From NCBI GenBank assembly GCA_024400275.1, contig JAKSMY010000011.1:1-48383 (forward strand): 48,383 nucleotides of DNA. Reading direction: 5' to 3'. The DNA comes from Paludibacteraceae bacterium. Lineage in GTDB: Bacteria > Bacteroidota > Bacteroidia > Bacteroidales > Paludibacteraceae. The first letter of the stretch is position 1. Each line of letters begins with the position of its first letter. Position numbers and translations under genes: made by a program. Shown here piece by piece: positions 1-7,631 of this stretch. The notes below the pieces were generated by a model. The model was given only the letters and a program-made list of their open reading frames with translations. It had not been told where the DNA came from and searched no databases.

Positions 1-17
1 TTGGTAGTTTTTGACTG

Positions 18-49
18 CAAAAGTACGACTTTTTTCGCAATAAAACAAA
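18..49 (-). promoter_or_regulatory. Bacteroidota-type promoter pointing out of the left edge
   Basis: On the minus strand a TTTG box (complement of 46-49) is followed after 20 bases by TACTTTTG (complement of 18-25). This fits the TTTG-N20-TAnnTTTG pattern found repeatedly in this window, so a leftward gene probably begins outside the window. The bases behind it (about 55-85) are three imperfect repeats of CGCACTTTT. Confidence 0.6.
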
Positions 50-96
50 TAAATTCGCACTTTTTTCGCACTTTTACGCACTTTTTTTACAAATTA

Positions 97-128
97 TTTG
101 GAGAATGGAATTTTACACTATATCTTTG
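97..128 (+). promoter_or_regulatory. Promoter of the leading short transcript
   Basis: TTTG at 97-100, 20 bases, then TATCTTTG at 121-128. The predicted transcript starts near 133-136, at the left boundary of the structured repeat element, and would run to the terminator at 446-470. Confidence 0.7.
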
Positions 129-130
129 CA

Positions 131-290
131 GTCGCGTTCGGCAATAAAGCCGCAAAGGCTGATACCGTTTCACTAAATCAGCAGGCGGTTTATGCCTCCG
201 CTCTCCGATTTCGAACAAGTTCTCATCGGTGTTACGCTCCTCCTCTCCCCAAAAAAGCAGGCTTTTCGGGGACCCAAGAGGGAAAAATCC
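131..290 (+). repeat. Structured repeat element, copy A
   Basis: This stretch matches, in inverted orientation, the DNA at 17270-17438. By hand count the first 81 aligned bases are identical at 64, and all but one of the differences are transitions. Hairpins can be drawn at 207-227 (GAAC/GTTC inside GAT/ATC), around 182-197 (AGGC/GCCT) and around 239-261 (CCCC/GGGG). The pairs change in a compensated way between the copies. No convincing protein is encoded, although the two copies also translate alike in one frame. Its function is unknown to me. Confidence 0.6.
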
Positions 291-311
291 GCAAAAGGTC
301 GCTCCCCCCAC

Positions 312-337
312 GCTAAACCTGCTAAACCTGCTAAACT
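312..337 (+). repeat. Period-9 tandem array abutting a start codon
   Basis: GCTAAACCT occurs at 312-320 and 321-329, with a partial third unit at 330-337. The array ends exactly at the ATG of the 34-residue reading frame. Confidence 0.8.
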
Positions 338-442
338 ATGAACAACGAACAAAAAAAAGGACTCCTTTCTGCCATCTTTGAACTGCTAAAAGCAGTCTTC
401 TCTATCGGTGCAAGACACATCGACAAGCACACAAATGAGTAA
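338..442 (+). CDS. Short hypothetical protein, 34 residues
   Basis: ATG at 338, stop TAA at 440-442. The peptide begins MNNEQKKGLLSAIF and continues with an amphipathic or weakly hydrophobic stretch (about residues 8-25) followed by a charged tail containing His, Asp and Lys. It sits alone on a transcript with its own promoter (97-128) and a strong terminator directly after the stop codon. The leader is the structured repeat element and a period-9 array. No Shine-Dalgarno sequence is evident. I do not recognise the family. A small membrane-active peptide is possible but not shown. The tight fit between stop codon and terminator is the main argument that it is real. Confidence 0.45.
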   Translation: MNNEQKKGLLSAIFELLKAVFSIGARHIDKHTNE

Positions 443-445
443 AAA

Positions 446-470
446 ATCGTCCTTCGGGGCGATTTTTTTT
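446..470 (+). terminator. Intrinsic terminator with UUCG tetraloop
   Basis: ATCGTCC (446-452), loop TTCG (453-456), GGGCGAT (457-463), followed by a T run to 470. It closes the short leading transcript. Its T run merges into the TTTG box of the next promoter. Confidence 0.85.
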
Positions 471-499
471 GCGTATTCCAAATTTTTTTTGTATCTTTG
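468..499 (+). promoter_or_regulatory. Promoter of the LytTR gene
   Basis: TTTG at 468-471, 20 bases, TATCTTTG at 492-499. Because the -7 box covers the upstream in-frame TTG at 497, translation must begin at ATG 509, giving an almost leaderless mRNA. Confidence 0.8.
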
Positions 500-508
500 C
501 ACGCGAAA

Positions 509-1117
509 ATGAGAAAGGAGATTTTGTCATATCTGAAAAAGCCGTACAACGCGTGTTTTGTGGCACTCGCTATCGTGGCAATGGTCGGCTTTTGCGTGCT
601 CTTTTTCAAGCCCTATCAGATTCATACTTGGGTAACGACGCACCAGTTGGCACTGTTTTGGTCAGAGATAGGCGTATTGGCAGCCATAGTGGTGACTCTG
701 CTATGGAATATAGCCGCCCAGCATACTCATATAGAGCAGTTGGCTCAGCGGGAAGAGGTGACGGAACAGCCCCAGATGTTGAATTTCTACGACGAGCGAG
801 GCGAACTCAAACTGTCCGTCAAACCGGAACACATGTATTACCTTGAGTCTGCCGATAACTACGTCCGGATTCATTACAGCAGTATGAACAAGATGCAGAC
901 TGTCATGATTCGCAACTCGATGAAGAATGTGGAGTGGCGTTTCCGCGAATCCAAACTGGTACGCTGTCACCGGTCCTATCTGGTTAATTTGGCAAATGTG
1001 CAGATAGCCCGACGGGTGGAAGGCGATATATGGCTGGACTTTAACAACAACCAAATACCCTCTATGCCCGTTAGTAAAGCGTACGCAGACCAAGTAATGG
1101 CGTATTTCGCCCAATAA
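509..1117 (+). CDS. Membrane-anchored LytTR-type transcriptional regulator
   Basis: The protein has 202 residues from ATG 509. Two hydrophobic segments (about residues 12-33 and 49-70) are followed by a short linker and a C-terminal LytTR DNA-binding domain (about 100-200). That domain shows the usual YLESADNYVRIHY, NSMKNVEW and CHRSYLVNLANV stretches. There is no receiver domain, so this is not a classical response regulator; DNA binding would take place at the membrane. It has its own promoter, and the gene for a secreted coiled-coil protein starts 26 bases downstream. The target is unknown; autoregulation of this locus is a guess. Confidence 0.85.
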   Translation: MRKEILSYLKKPYNACFVALAIVAMVGFCVLFFKPYQIHTWVTTHQLALFWSEIGVLAAIVVTLLWNIAAQHTHIEQLAQREEVTEQPQMLNFYDERGELKLSVKPEHMYYLESADNYVRIHYSSMNKMQTVMIRNSMKNVEWRFRESKLVRCHRSYLVNLANVQIARRVEGDIWLDFNNNQIPSMPVSKAYADQVMAYFAQ

Positions 1118-1143
1118 TATACAACCAAATAAATGTTACAACA

Positions 1144-1803
1144 ATGAAAAAAGTTTTTCTATTAGCCGCTACTATGCTGGCTACCGTTGCAATCAATGCA
1201 CAACATGTGACTCCCCTGAGTCCGTTATCTACCCGGTATCAAATCGATTCGATGCGTATCGTTTATGCCAATAACGCCACAGGAATGGTTTCTGAACTGA
1301 CTATGTTGCAAGAAACATTGGAACAGGATACCAAGATGTTGAAAGATGCCGAAAAGATGTTCAAAGACGAGAACTCCTATTTGAAGATACAATCCAAGTA
1401 TATCAAATCTGCCCAAAATTCGTTGAACAGCATGGAGAAAAGTTGCAATGCTGAACTGAAGAGCCTGCAGCAACTCCGTGACGCTGCCGAAGACGGACTG
1501 TCCGGTCTGCAAAAATTATCCGCTATCACGGACGGATATAAAAGTGAGGCAGAGCAAGGACTTCGCTTGCAAATCAACGATGCCAACAGTGCCGTTAATA
1601 CCGTTAATGACCGTTTGAATAACATAGCCAAACAACGACAAGATTTGACTAACCAACAAAATGCGATGGTTACCTACGACCAGGAAATCAAAACCAAAGG
1701 CGAGAACTTGAAAACCATGCAGGCGCAACATAAAACCAACAAAGATGTTGTCAAATCAGAAATGAAAGCAGCCAAAGCGGCTGCCAAAGCACAAAAGAAA
1801 TAA
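1144..1803 (+). CDS. Secreted or periplasmic coiled-coil protein
   Basis: The protein has 219 residues. A signal peptide (about residues 1-19, ending INAQ) precedes a body rich in Glu, Lys, Gln and Leu that should form long coiled coils (about 50-205). The tail is Lys/Ala-rich (KAAKAAAKAQKK). No enzymatic motif is visible. It is co-directional with the LytTR gene, and upp starts 5 bases after its stop. I do not recognise a named family; similar coiled-coil exported proteins are common as hypothetical proteins in Bacteroidales. Confidence 0.75.
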   Translation: MKKVFLLAATMLATVAINAQHVTPLSPLSTRYQIDSMRIVYANNATGMVSELTMLQETLEQDTKMLKDAEKMFKDENSYLKIQSKYIKSAQNSLNSMEKSCNAELKSLQQLRDAAEDGLSGLQKLSAITDGYKSEAEQGLRLQINDANSAVNTVNDRLNNIAKQRQDLTNQQNAMVTYDQEIKTKGENLKTMQAQHKTNKDVVKSEMKAAKAAAKAQKK

Positions 1804-1808
1804 ACGCC

Positions 1809-2471
1809 ATGCGTATTCATAATCTATCGGACCATAATAGCGTTCTCAATAATTTCCTAAAAGAGATACGCCATGTTGATATTCAAAAAGACGCTTTGCG
1901 TTTTCGCCGCAATATAGAGCGTATCGGAGAGGTGATGGCTATTGAGGTTAGCAAGGCATTAGACTACCAAACCGAACAGGTTCCCACTCCGTTGGGAACG
2001 GCACCGGTTCAGACGGTGGCAGATTCGGTGGTGGTGGGCACTTTGCTCCGTGCCGGACTGCCTATGCACCAAGGGTTCCTGAATATCTTTGACCATGCAG
2101 AGAACGCCTTTATCAGTGCTTTCCGTCAAATGGAAACAGATGCACAAGGGCAACAACATCTGCAAATCGTTTCGGAATATCTGGCAGCCCCTTCTTTGGA
2201 AGGCAAGACTCTTATCTTGGTGGACCCGATGCTGGCATCGGGTATGTCGATGGACGTGGCTTATCAGGCTATGCGAGGTCACGGCATGCCCAAACGTCTG
2301 CACCTGTGTTCTATTATCGCTGCCCCGGAAGGAGTGCGTTATCTGGAGGAACACATGCCGGAGGAAACGACCTTGTGGTGTGCTGCTATCGATGAACGGC
2401 TGAATGAACATAAATATATCGTTCCGGGTTTGGGCGATGCCGGAGACTTATGCTTCGGAGATAAACTGTAA
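1809..2471 (+). CDS. upp: Uracil phosphoribosyltransferase
   Basis: This enzyme salvages uracil, converting uracil and PRPP to UMP in the cytoplasm. The 220-residue product has the PRPP-binding loop (about residues 136-146, LILVDPMLASG) and the C-terminal uracil-binding stretch (about 203-217, YIVPGLGDAGDLCFG) typical of Upp. Length is slightly above the usual 208-210. It lies between the coiled-coil protein (5-base gap) and dprA, whose ATG follows the upp stop codon with no gap, so the two are probably co-translated. Confidence 0.93.
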   Translation: MRIHNLSDHNSVLNNFLKEIRHVDIQKDALRFRRNIERIGEVMAIEVSKALDYQTEQVPTPLGTAPVQTVADSVVVGTLLRAGLPMHQGFLNIFDHAENAFISAFRQMETDAQGQQHLQIVSEYLAAPSLEGKTLILVDPMLASGMSMDVAYQAMRGHGMPKRLHLCSIIAAPEGVRYLEEHMPEETTLWCAAIDERLNEHKYIVPGLGDAGDLCFGDKL

Positions 2472-3539
2472 ATGGACGAAGAACGATTATATCAAATCGC
2501 TTTAAGTCACCTGTTCAGGTGGCAACTGCGTAAGGAACACCAGTTGTTGGAACAATACGGCTCTGCCTCCGAAGTGTGGAAACACATAGACGTGGACAAG
2601 ATGACCGAAGCCTTGCAGTTGGCTGAACAGGAGATAACATTTATCGAAAAACACGGAATACAAACGTTCTTTTACAAAGATGATAATTATCCCACTCGCC
2701 TCAAGCAATGCGTTGATGCACCGGTTTTGCTGTTTGGCAAAGGTAATCTGCATTTTAATGAAGGCAAGATGGTGGCTGTCGTGGGAACACGGATGGCTTC
2801 GGATAGGGGTAAGGAAACAACCCGACAACTGGTACACGAGTTGGGGAATATAGTGCCGGACGTTACGGTTATCAGCGGCTTGGCTTACGGAATAGATGTG
2901 GCTGCCCACCGAGCAGCGTTGGAAGCGGGACTGCCCACTATCATCGTCCCTGCACACGGATTGGACCGTATCTATCCTAACCTGCACCGAAACGTGGCGA
3001 TACAAGCCCTCGATAAAGGTGGTATTTTGACCGAATACCATTCCGGTGTGGAGCCTGAAAAAATGAATTTTGTGGCGCGTAATCGCATCATAGCGGGTTT
3101 GGCAGATGCTGTTGTTGTGGTGGAGTCCAAACTGAAAGGAGGCAGCCTGATTACTGCCGGCATGGCGCAGGACTATAATCGGGAGGTTTTCACTTTTCCC
3201 GGACGGCCGACAGATGATTTGTCACAAGGGTGCAACTATCTGATTCGTAACAATAAAGCGCACCTGATAGAAAACGGTTACGACTTGGCGGTGGCTATGC
3301 GCTGGGAAACACAATCACAACCCGTGCAACTGGAAATAGCCGGCGACACAACACCGCTTTCGCCTAATCAACAGGACTTGCTGGATAGGATAGGCCAGGA
3401 AGAAGACGGCATACATGTCAATGCCCTTGTTATGGAAACGCAACGCCCCTATCCGGAAGTGGTGGCAGACCTGATGGAAATGGTTATCAACGGAATAATA
3501 AAAGACCTCCCGGGAGGAATCTATAAAGCAATAAAATAA
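2472..3539 (+). CDS. dprA: DNA-processing protein DprA
   Basis: DprA loads RecA on incoming single-stranded DNA during natural transformation. The 355-residue protein has an N-terminal helical region, the Rossmann-like DprA/Smf core (about residues 95-290) and a C-terminal winged-helix DML1-like domain (about 295-355). The core shows VVGTRMAS, ISGLAYGIDVAAH, ARNRIIAGLADAVVVVE and GSLITA. Its start abuts the upp stop. Conserved in most Bacteroidota, so it does not by itself prove competence. Confidence 0.95.
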   Translation: MDEERLYQIALSHLFRWQLRKEHQLLEQYGSASEVWKHIDVDKMTEALQLAEQEITFIEKHGIQTFFYKDDNYPTRLKQCVDAPVLLFGKGNLHFNEGKMVAVVGTRMASDRGKETTRQLVHELGNIVPDVTVISGLAYGIDVAAHRAALEAGLPTIIVPAHGLDRIYPNLHRNVAIQALDKGGILTEYHSGVEPEKMNFVARNRIIAGLADAVVVVESKLKGGSLITAGMAQDYNREVFTFPGRPTDDLSQGCNYLIRNNKAHLIENGYDLAVAMRWETQSQPVQLEIAGDTTPLSPNQQDLLDRIGQEEDGIHVNALVMETQRPYPEVVADLMEMVINGIIKDLPGGIYKAIK

Positions 3540-3551
3540 AAAAAATACATT

Positions 3552-3704
3552 ATGAAAGATTTAGGAATTATTTTGGTTTTAGCAGGTGTTTTATGCCTCG
3601 TGGTTTATTTTATGGCACTGCCTGCCAACTGGTTATTGGTGTTAAGTTTAGTTTTAGAAGTAGCCGGTATTCTGGGTTATATCTTCCTTAACCGTCGCCA
3701 ATAA
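3552..3704 (+). CDS. Small two-helix membrane protein, 50 residues
   Basis: ATG 3552, stop TAA 3702-3704. Two hydrophobic segments (about residues 4-22 and 26-46) are separated by a short polar turn, and the protein ends in the basic FLNRRQ. The stop is immediately followed by the GTG start of folB, so the two are probably translationally coupled. Small proteins of this size and shape occur in Bacteroidales genomes as hypotheticals. Function unknown. Confidence 0.75.
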   Translation: MKDLGIILVLAGVLCLVVYFMALPANWLLVLSLVLEVAGILGYIFLNRRQ

Positions 3705-4043
3705 GTGCTTATTAGACTTGAGGATATTTCCTTTACGGCTTATCACGGCGTCTTTGCGGAGGAGCGACAGCAGGGAAACACTTTCCTTGTGTCCGTCTCG
3801 CTGGATATTCCTGAGGTGCCTGCCGTAAAGACAGACCGCTTGGAAGACACCGTCGATTACGGACAAGTCTATCAGATAGTTCGTAAGGAAATGGAACGCC
3901 CTTCTCAACTGATTGAACATGTGGCAGGACGTATCCGTTCTTCTTTGCAGCAGGCTTGGCCGGAAGCAATGGTACACATACAAATTAAAAAGAAACACCC
4001 ACCGGTAGGAGGAGAAGTTGCTTGGGCAACAATAGAACTATAA
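3705..4043 (+). CDS. folB: Dihydroneopterin aldolase
   Basis: FolB cleaves 7,8-dihydroneopterin to 6-hydroxymethyl-7,8-dihydropterin and glycolaldehyde in folate synthesis. The 112-residue protein shows the YHGVFAEERQQGNTF stretch with the active-site Glu and the C-terminal IKKKHPPVGG with the catalytic Lys. It appears to start with GTG directly after the preceding stop; no ATG fits the conserved N-terminus. The gap to parC is one base. The 5-formyltetrahydrofolate cyclo-ligase at 9314-9916 is a second folate gene nearby. Confidence 0.93.
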   Translation: MLIRLEDISFTAYHGVFAEERQQGNTFLVSVSLDIPEVPAVKTDRLEDTVDYGQVYQIVRKEMERPSQLIEHVAGRIRSSLQQAWPEAMVHIQIKKKHPPVGGEVAWATIEL

Positions 4044-4044
4044 T

Positions 4045-6651
4045 ATGGCAGAATTTAACGACTCAATCAAATATCATCTGACAGGCATGTACCAGGATTG
4101 GTTCTTGGACTATGCCTCGTACGTCATTCTGGAACGTGCCGTACCTGCAATAGAAGACGGTCTCAAACCTGTACAGAGACGTATCCTGCATGCTATGCGT
4201 TGTGTAGATGACGGCAAGATGAATAAAGTGGCGAATATAGTTGGTCAAACTATGCAGTACCACCCGCATGGCGATGCTTCCATAGGCGATGCTTTAGTGC
4301 AATTAGGGCAGAAAGATTTGCTGATTGATTGTCAGGGCAACTGGGGCAATGTGCTCACGGGAGACGGTGCCGCTGCTCCGCGTTATATAGAAGCCAGACT
4401 GAGTAAGTTCGCTTTGGAAACGGTGTTTAATCCCAAAACGACCCATTGGATGCTCAGTTATGACGGACGCAAAAAAGAGCCTATTCATCTGCCGATTAAA
4501 TTTCCTCTCCTGTTGGCACAGGGCGTGGAAGGTATAGCCGTAGGCTTGAATTCCAAGATACTGCCCCATAACTTTAATGAACTGTGTGAAGCATCCTTGC
4601 ATTATCTGCGTGGCGAGGATTTCCAACTCTTCCCCGACTTCCCCACGGGAGGCGAGATAGACGTTAGCAAGTATAACGATGGCGAAAGGGGCGGCATGAT
4701 CCGTATTCGTGCCAAAATACAGAAAGCCGACGATAACCGCACACTAATCATTTCAGAGATACCTTTCGGCACAACGACAGGCAAAGTAATCGAAACAATT
4801 CTTCGCGCCAACCAGAAAGGTAAGATTAAAATCAAGAAAGTAGATGATTTTACTGCTCAAGAGGCGCGTATTGTGGTGCAATTGGCTCCCGGCTCATCGT
4901 CCGATAAGGCAATAGACGCCCTCTATGCTTTCACCGATTGCGAAGTTAATATATCTCCCAACTGCTGCGTTATCCAAGATAAGAAACCTATTTTTACCAA
5001 TGTCAGCAACCTGCTGCGTATGTCCACCGACAATACGCGTGACCTGCTCAAGTGGGAATTGGAAATAGAAAAACAGGAGTTGGAAGAACAGTATTTCTAC
5101 ACCTCGCTGGAGAAAATCTTTATTGAGAACCGTATCTATAAAGAAGAAGGCTACGAGAATGCTCCGAACAAAGAGAAACTAATCGCTTTTGTCGATGATG
5201 CCTTGACTCCGTGGAAACCTAAACTGATTCGTGAGGTTACAAGCGAGGATATCGAAAAACTATTTGAGATTCGCATGATTCGTATCACTAAGTTCGATAG
5301 CAAGAAAGCGGACGAACTGATGCGGGACTTGGACAAGAAAATAAAAGCGTGCGTTAAAAATCTTAACCACCTGACAGACTATACCATTCAGTGGTTTGAA
5401 CATTTGCAGGAGAAATACGGTGCCAAATACCCGCGCCGTACCGAAGTCCGCAATTTTGCCAACGTGAATGTAAAAGCCGTGGTGGAAGCCAACGAAAAAC
5501 TATATATCAACCGTGAGGAAGGCTTTATCGGAACGGGACTGAAAAAAGACGAGTTCTTGTTCAACTGCTCCGATATAGATGATGTAATCATTTTCTATAA
5601 AGATGGCAAATACAAGATTGTCCGCGTAGCCGAAAAATTATTTGTTGGAACGAACATTATACACATTGATATTTTCCGCAAGAACGATACCCGGACTATT
5701 TATAATGTCGTTTATCGTGACGGCAGGGGTGGGGTTTATTACATGAAACGTTTCTATGTTACCGGTGTTACTCGCGATAAGGAATACGACCTGACGGCAG
5801 GCACATCAGGCAGCAAAGTGATTTATTTCACTGCCAATCCTAACGGCGAGGCAGAGGTTATTCGGGTAGCCCTCAAGCCGTCTCTGCACCTTAAAAAATT
5901 GGAAGTGTGCAAAGACCTGAGCGAGTTGGCCGTTAAAGGACGTGCCAGCCGTGGAAATGTGCTAACCAAATACGATGTCAAGTCTATCACGCTTAAGTCG
6001 AAAGGACACTCCACCTTGGGCGGACGGAAAGTGTGGTTCGACCCTGATATATTACGTATCAACTACGACGGACAAGGAACTTACCTCGGCGAGTTTGCGG
6101 ACGAAGACCGTGTATTGGTTATTATGCAGAACGGTGATTATTTCCTGAATACCTTTGAAGAAACGGCGCACTTTGAACAAGGTTGGTTGCGTGTTGAGAA
6201 ATACGATCCGGATAAGGTGTGGTCATTGGCATTGTGGAATGCCGGATTGGGATATTACTACGCCAAACGTTTTGTCTTTGACGCTTCTACCAAAGCGCAG
6301 AATATGTTAGGCGAGAATAGCGATAGCCGTATCGAAATTCTGACCGACCGAGAGGAGGCTACTTTCCTTGTGCATTACAAAGATGATTTCCGCGAAGATC
6401 TGACACTCAATATGGCTGAGTTTATCGAACCCAAATCGCCTAAAGCAAAGGGAAAACGCATCACCACGCTTGATGTCACCTCGATTGAAGATATTACTCC
6501 GGAACCGGAGCCCGAACCTGAGCCGGAACCGACACCCGAACCAGAACCGGAAATTACTCCGGACGTTCAGCCGGTTGATGTGCCGTTCACCATTACCAAT
6601 GAATTACCGGAAGATAGTCAAACGGTAGATAACCAGTTATCGTTATTCTAA
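4045..6651 (+). CDS. parC: DNA topoisomerase IV subunit A (GyrA/ParC family)
   Basis: This is the DNA-cleaving subunit of a type IIA topoisomerase that decatenates chromosomes with ParE. In the 868-residue protein the breakage-reunion domain contains the catalytic Tyr114 (AAPRYIEARL). The C-terminal half is the beta-pinwheel DNA-wrapping region. A Pro-Glu repeat tail (PEPEPEPEPEPTPEPEPE, about residues 812-830) ends the protein. At the quinolone-determining site the motif reads HPHGDASIGD, with Ala78 where E. coli GyrA has Ser83. The same GDASI motif is, as I recall, usual in Bacteroidota ParC, so this is not evidence of acquired resistance. No parE lies in the window. Confidence 0.92.
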   Translation: MAEFNDSIKYHLTGMYQDWFLDYASYVILERAVPAIEDGLKPVQRRILHAMRCVDDGKMNKVANIVGQTMQYHPHGDASIGDALVQLGQKDLLIDCQGNWGNVLTGDGAAAPRYIEARLSKFALETVFNPKTTHWMLSYDGRKKEPIHLPIKFPLLLAQGVEGIAVGLNSKILPHNFNELCEASLHYLRGEDFQLFPDFPTGGEIDVSKYNDGERGGMIRIRAKIQKADDNRTLIISEIPFGTTTGKVIETILRANQKGKIKIKKVDDFTAQEARIVVQLAPGSSSDKAIDALYAFTDCEVNISPNCCVIQDKKPIFTNVSNLLRMSTDNTRDLLKWELEIEKQELEEQYFYTSLEKIFIENRIYKEEGYENAPNKEKLIAFVDDALTPWKPKLIREVTSEDIEKLFEIRMIRITKFDSKKADELMRDLDKKIKACVKNLNHLTDYTIQWFEHLQEKYGAKYPRRTEVRNFANVNVKAVVEANEKLYINREEGFIGTGLKKDEFLFNCSDIDDVIIFYKDGKYKIVRVAEKLFVGTNIIHIDIFRKNDTRTIYNVVYRDGRGGVYYMKRFYVTGVTRDKEYDLTAGTSGSKVIYFTANPNGEAEVIRVALKPSLHLKKLEVCKDLSELAVKGRASRGNVLTKYDVKSITLKSKGHSTLGGRKVWFDPDILRINYDGQGTYLGEFADEDRVLVIMQNGDYFLNTFEETAHFEQGWLRVEKYDPDKVWSLALWNAGLGYYYAKRFVFDASTKAQNMLGENSDSRIEILTDREEATFLVHYKDDFREDLTLNMAEFIEPKSPKAKGKRITTLDVTSIEDITPEPEPEPEPEPTPEPEPEITPDVQPVDVPFTITNELPEDSQTVDNQLSLF

Positions 6652-6677
6652 ACGTGTAACCGTAAAAAATATATTAT

Positions 6678-7619
6678 ATGACCAAAAGAAAAATAGCTAT
6701 TGTGGCAGGAGGAGATAGTTCGGAGCACGATGTCTCGCTTAGAAGTGCAGTCGGTATTCTCTCCTTTTTAGACCCCGATAAATACGAGGCCGAGATTATT
6801 GAGTTGCAAGGCGCAGACAAGAAAGCCTTGGATCGTATTTTACAATTTGATTTTGCCTATATTACCATTCACGGTACTCCGGGCGAAAACGGATTGTTGC
6901 AAGGCTATTTGGATATTATGCATATTCCTTATTCCTGCTGCAATGTGCTGGCTGCCGCGCTTACGTTTAATAAGTTTGCCTGCAACCATTATTTGAAGAA
7001 CTTCGACATCAATATATCGCCCTCTATCCTGCTTCGGAAAAGTGAGTGGAACCAGGTGGCAGACCCGACCGGAGAAGCCGAACATATCGTTGCCCGATTA
7101 GGGTTACCGTGCTTTATAAAGAGTAATGTAGGTGGCAGCAGTTTTGGCTGCACCAAGGTCAAAACACCCGAACAGGCCCTGCCTGCTATTCAACGGGCTT
7201 TTGAGGAAGGGGACGAGGTTATCTGCGAAGCTTTTATGAAAGGCACGGAGATAACATGCGGTGTATATAAGACCAAGAAAGGCACAAAAGCGTTGCCTAT
7301 TACCGAAGTGGTAACAGGCAACGAGTTCTTCGACTATAATGCCAAATACAACGGTGAAGTGCAGGAAATCACACCCGCACGTATTCCCGATGATGTGCGC
7401 GACCGCGTGCAGGAACTGACGCTACGGATATATGACATCATAGGTGCCTCCGGATTTATCCGTGTGGATTATATTCTGACCGAAGGTTGGAAAATCAATC
7501 TGTTGGAGGTAAATACCACTCCGGGTATGACCGCCACAAGTTTTATTCCGCAGCAAGTGCGTGCTGCCGGATTGGATATACGCAATGTGATAACGGATAT
7601 TATTGAGAGTAAATTTTAG
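6678..7619 (+). CDS. ddl: D-alanine--D-alanine ligase
   Basis: This ATP-grasp enzyme joins two D-alanines for peptidoglycan. The 313-residue product shows the N-terminal EHDVSLRSA, HGTPGENGLLQG and GGSSFGCTKVK. The omega-loop DYNAKY keeps the Tyr expected of a D-Ala-D-Ala enzyme, not a D-Ala-D-Lac one. The metal-binding LLEVNTTPGMT is at the C-terminus. It sits 26 bases after parC and 12 bases before the prenyl synthetase, so it is in the same likely transcript. Confidence 0.94.
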   Translation: MTKRKIAIVAGGDSSEHDVSLRSAVGILSFLDPDKYEAEIIELQGADKKALDRILQFDFAYITIHGTPGENGLLQGYLDIMHIPYSCCNVLAAALTFNKFACNHYLKNFDINISPSILLRKSEWNQVADPTGEAEHIVARLGLPCFIKSNVGGSSFGCTKVKTPEQALPAIQRAFEEGDEVICEAFMKGTEITCGVYKTKKGTKALPITEVVTGNEFFDYNAKYNGEVQEITPARIPDDVRDRVQELTLRIYDIIGASGFIRVDYILTEGWKINLLEVNTTPGMTATSFIPQQVRAAGLDIRNVITDIIESKF

Positions 7620-7631
7620 TTCCGTCAGGCT

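Noticed and set aside
98..316. Plus-strand frame of 72 codons over the repeat element
   Set aside because: It starts inside the promoter. Its similarity to the frame in copy B follows from nucleotide similarity, and the changes show no clear excess at third positions.
4270..4290. Quinolone-resistance mutation in ParC (Ala at the Ser83 position)
   Set aside because: GDASI appears to be the normal family motif in Bacteroidota ParC, so it is not evidence of selection.
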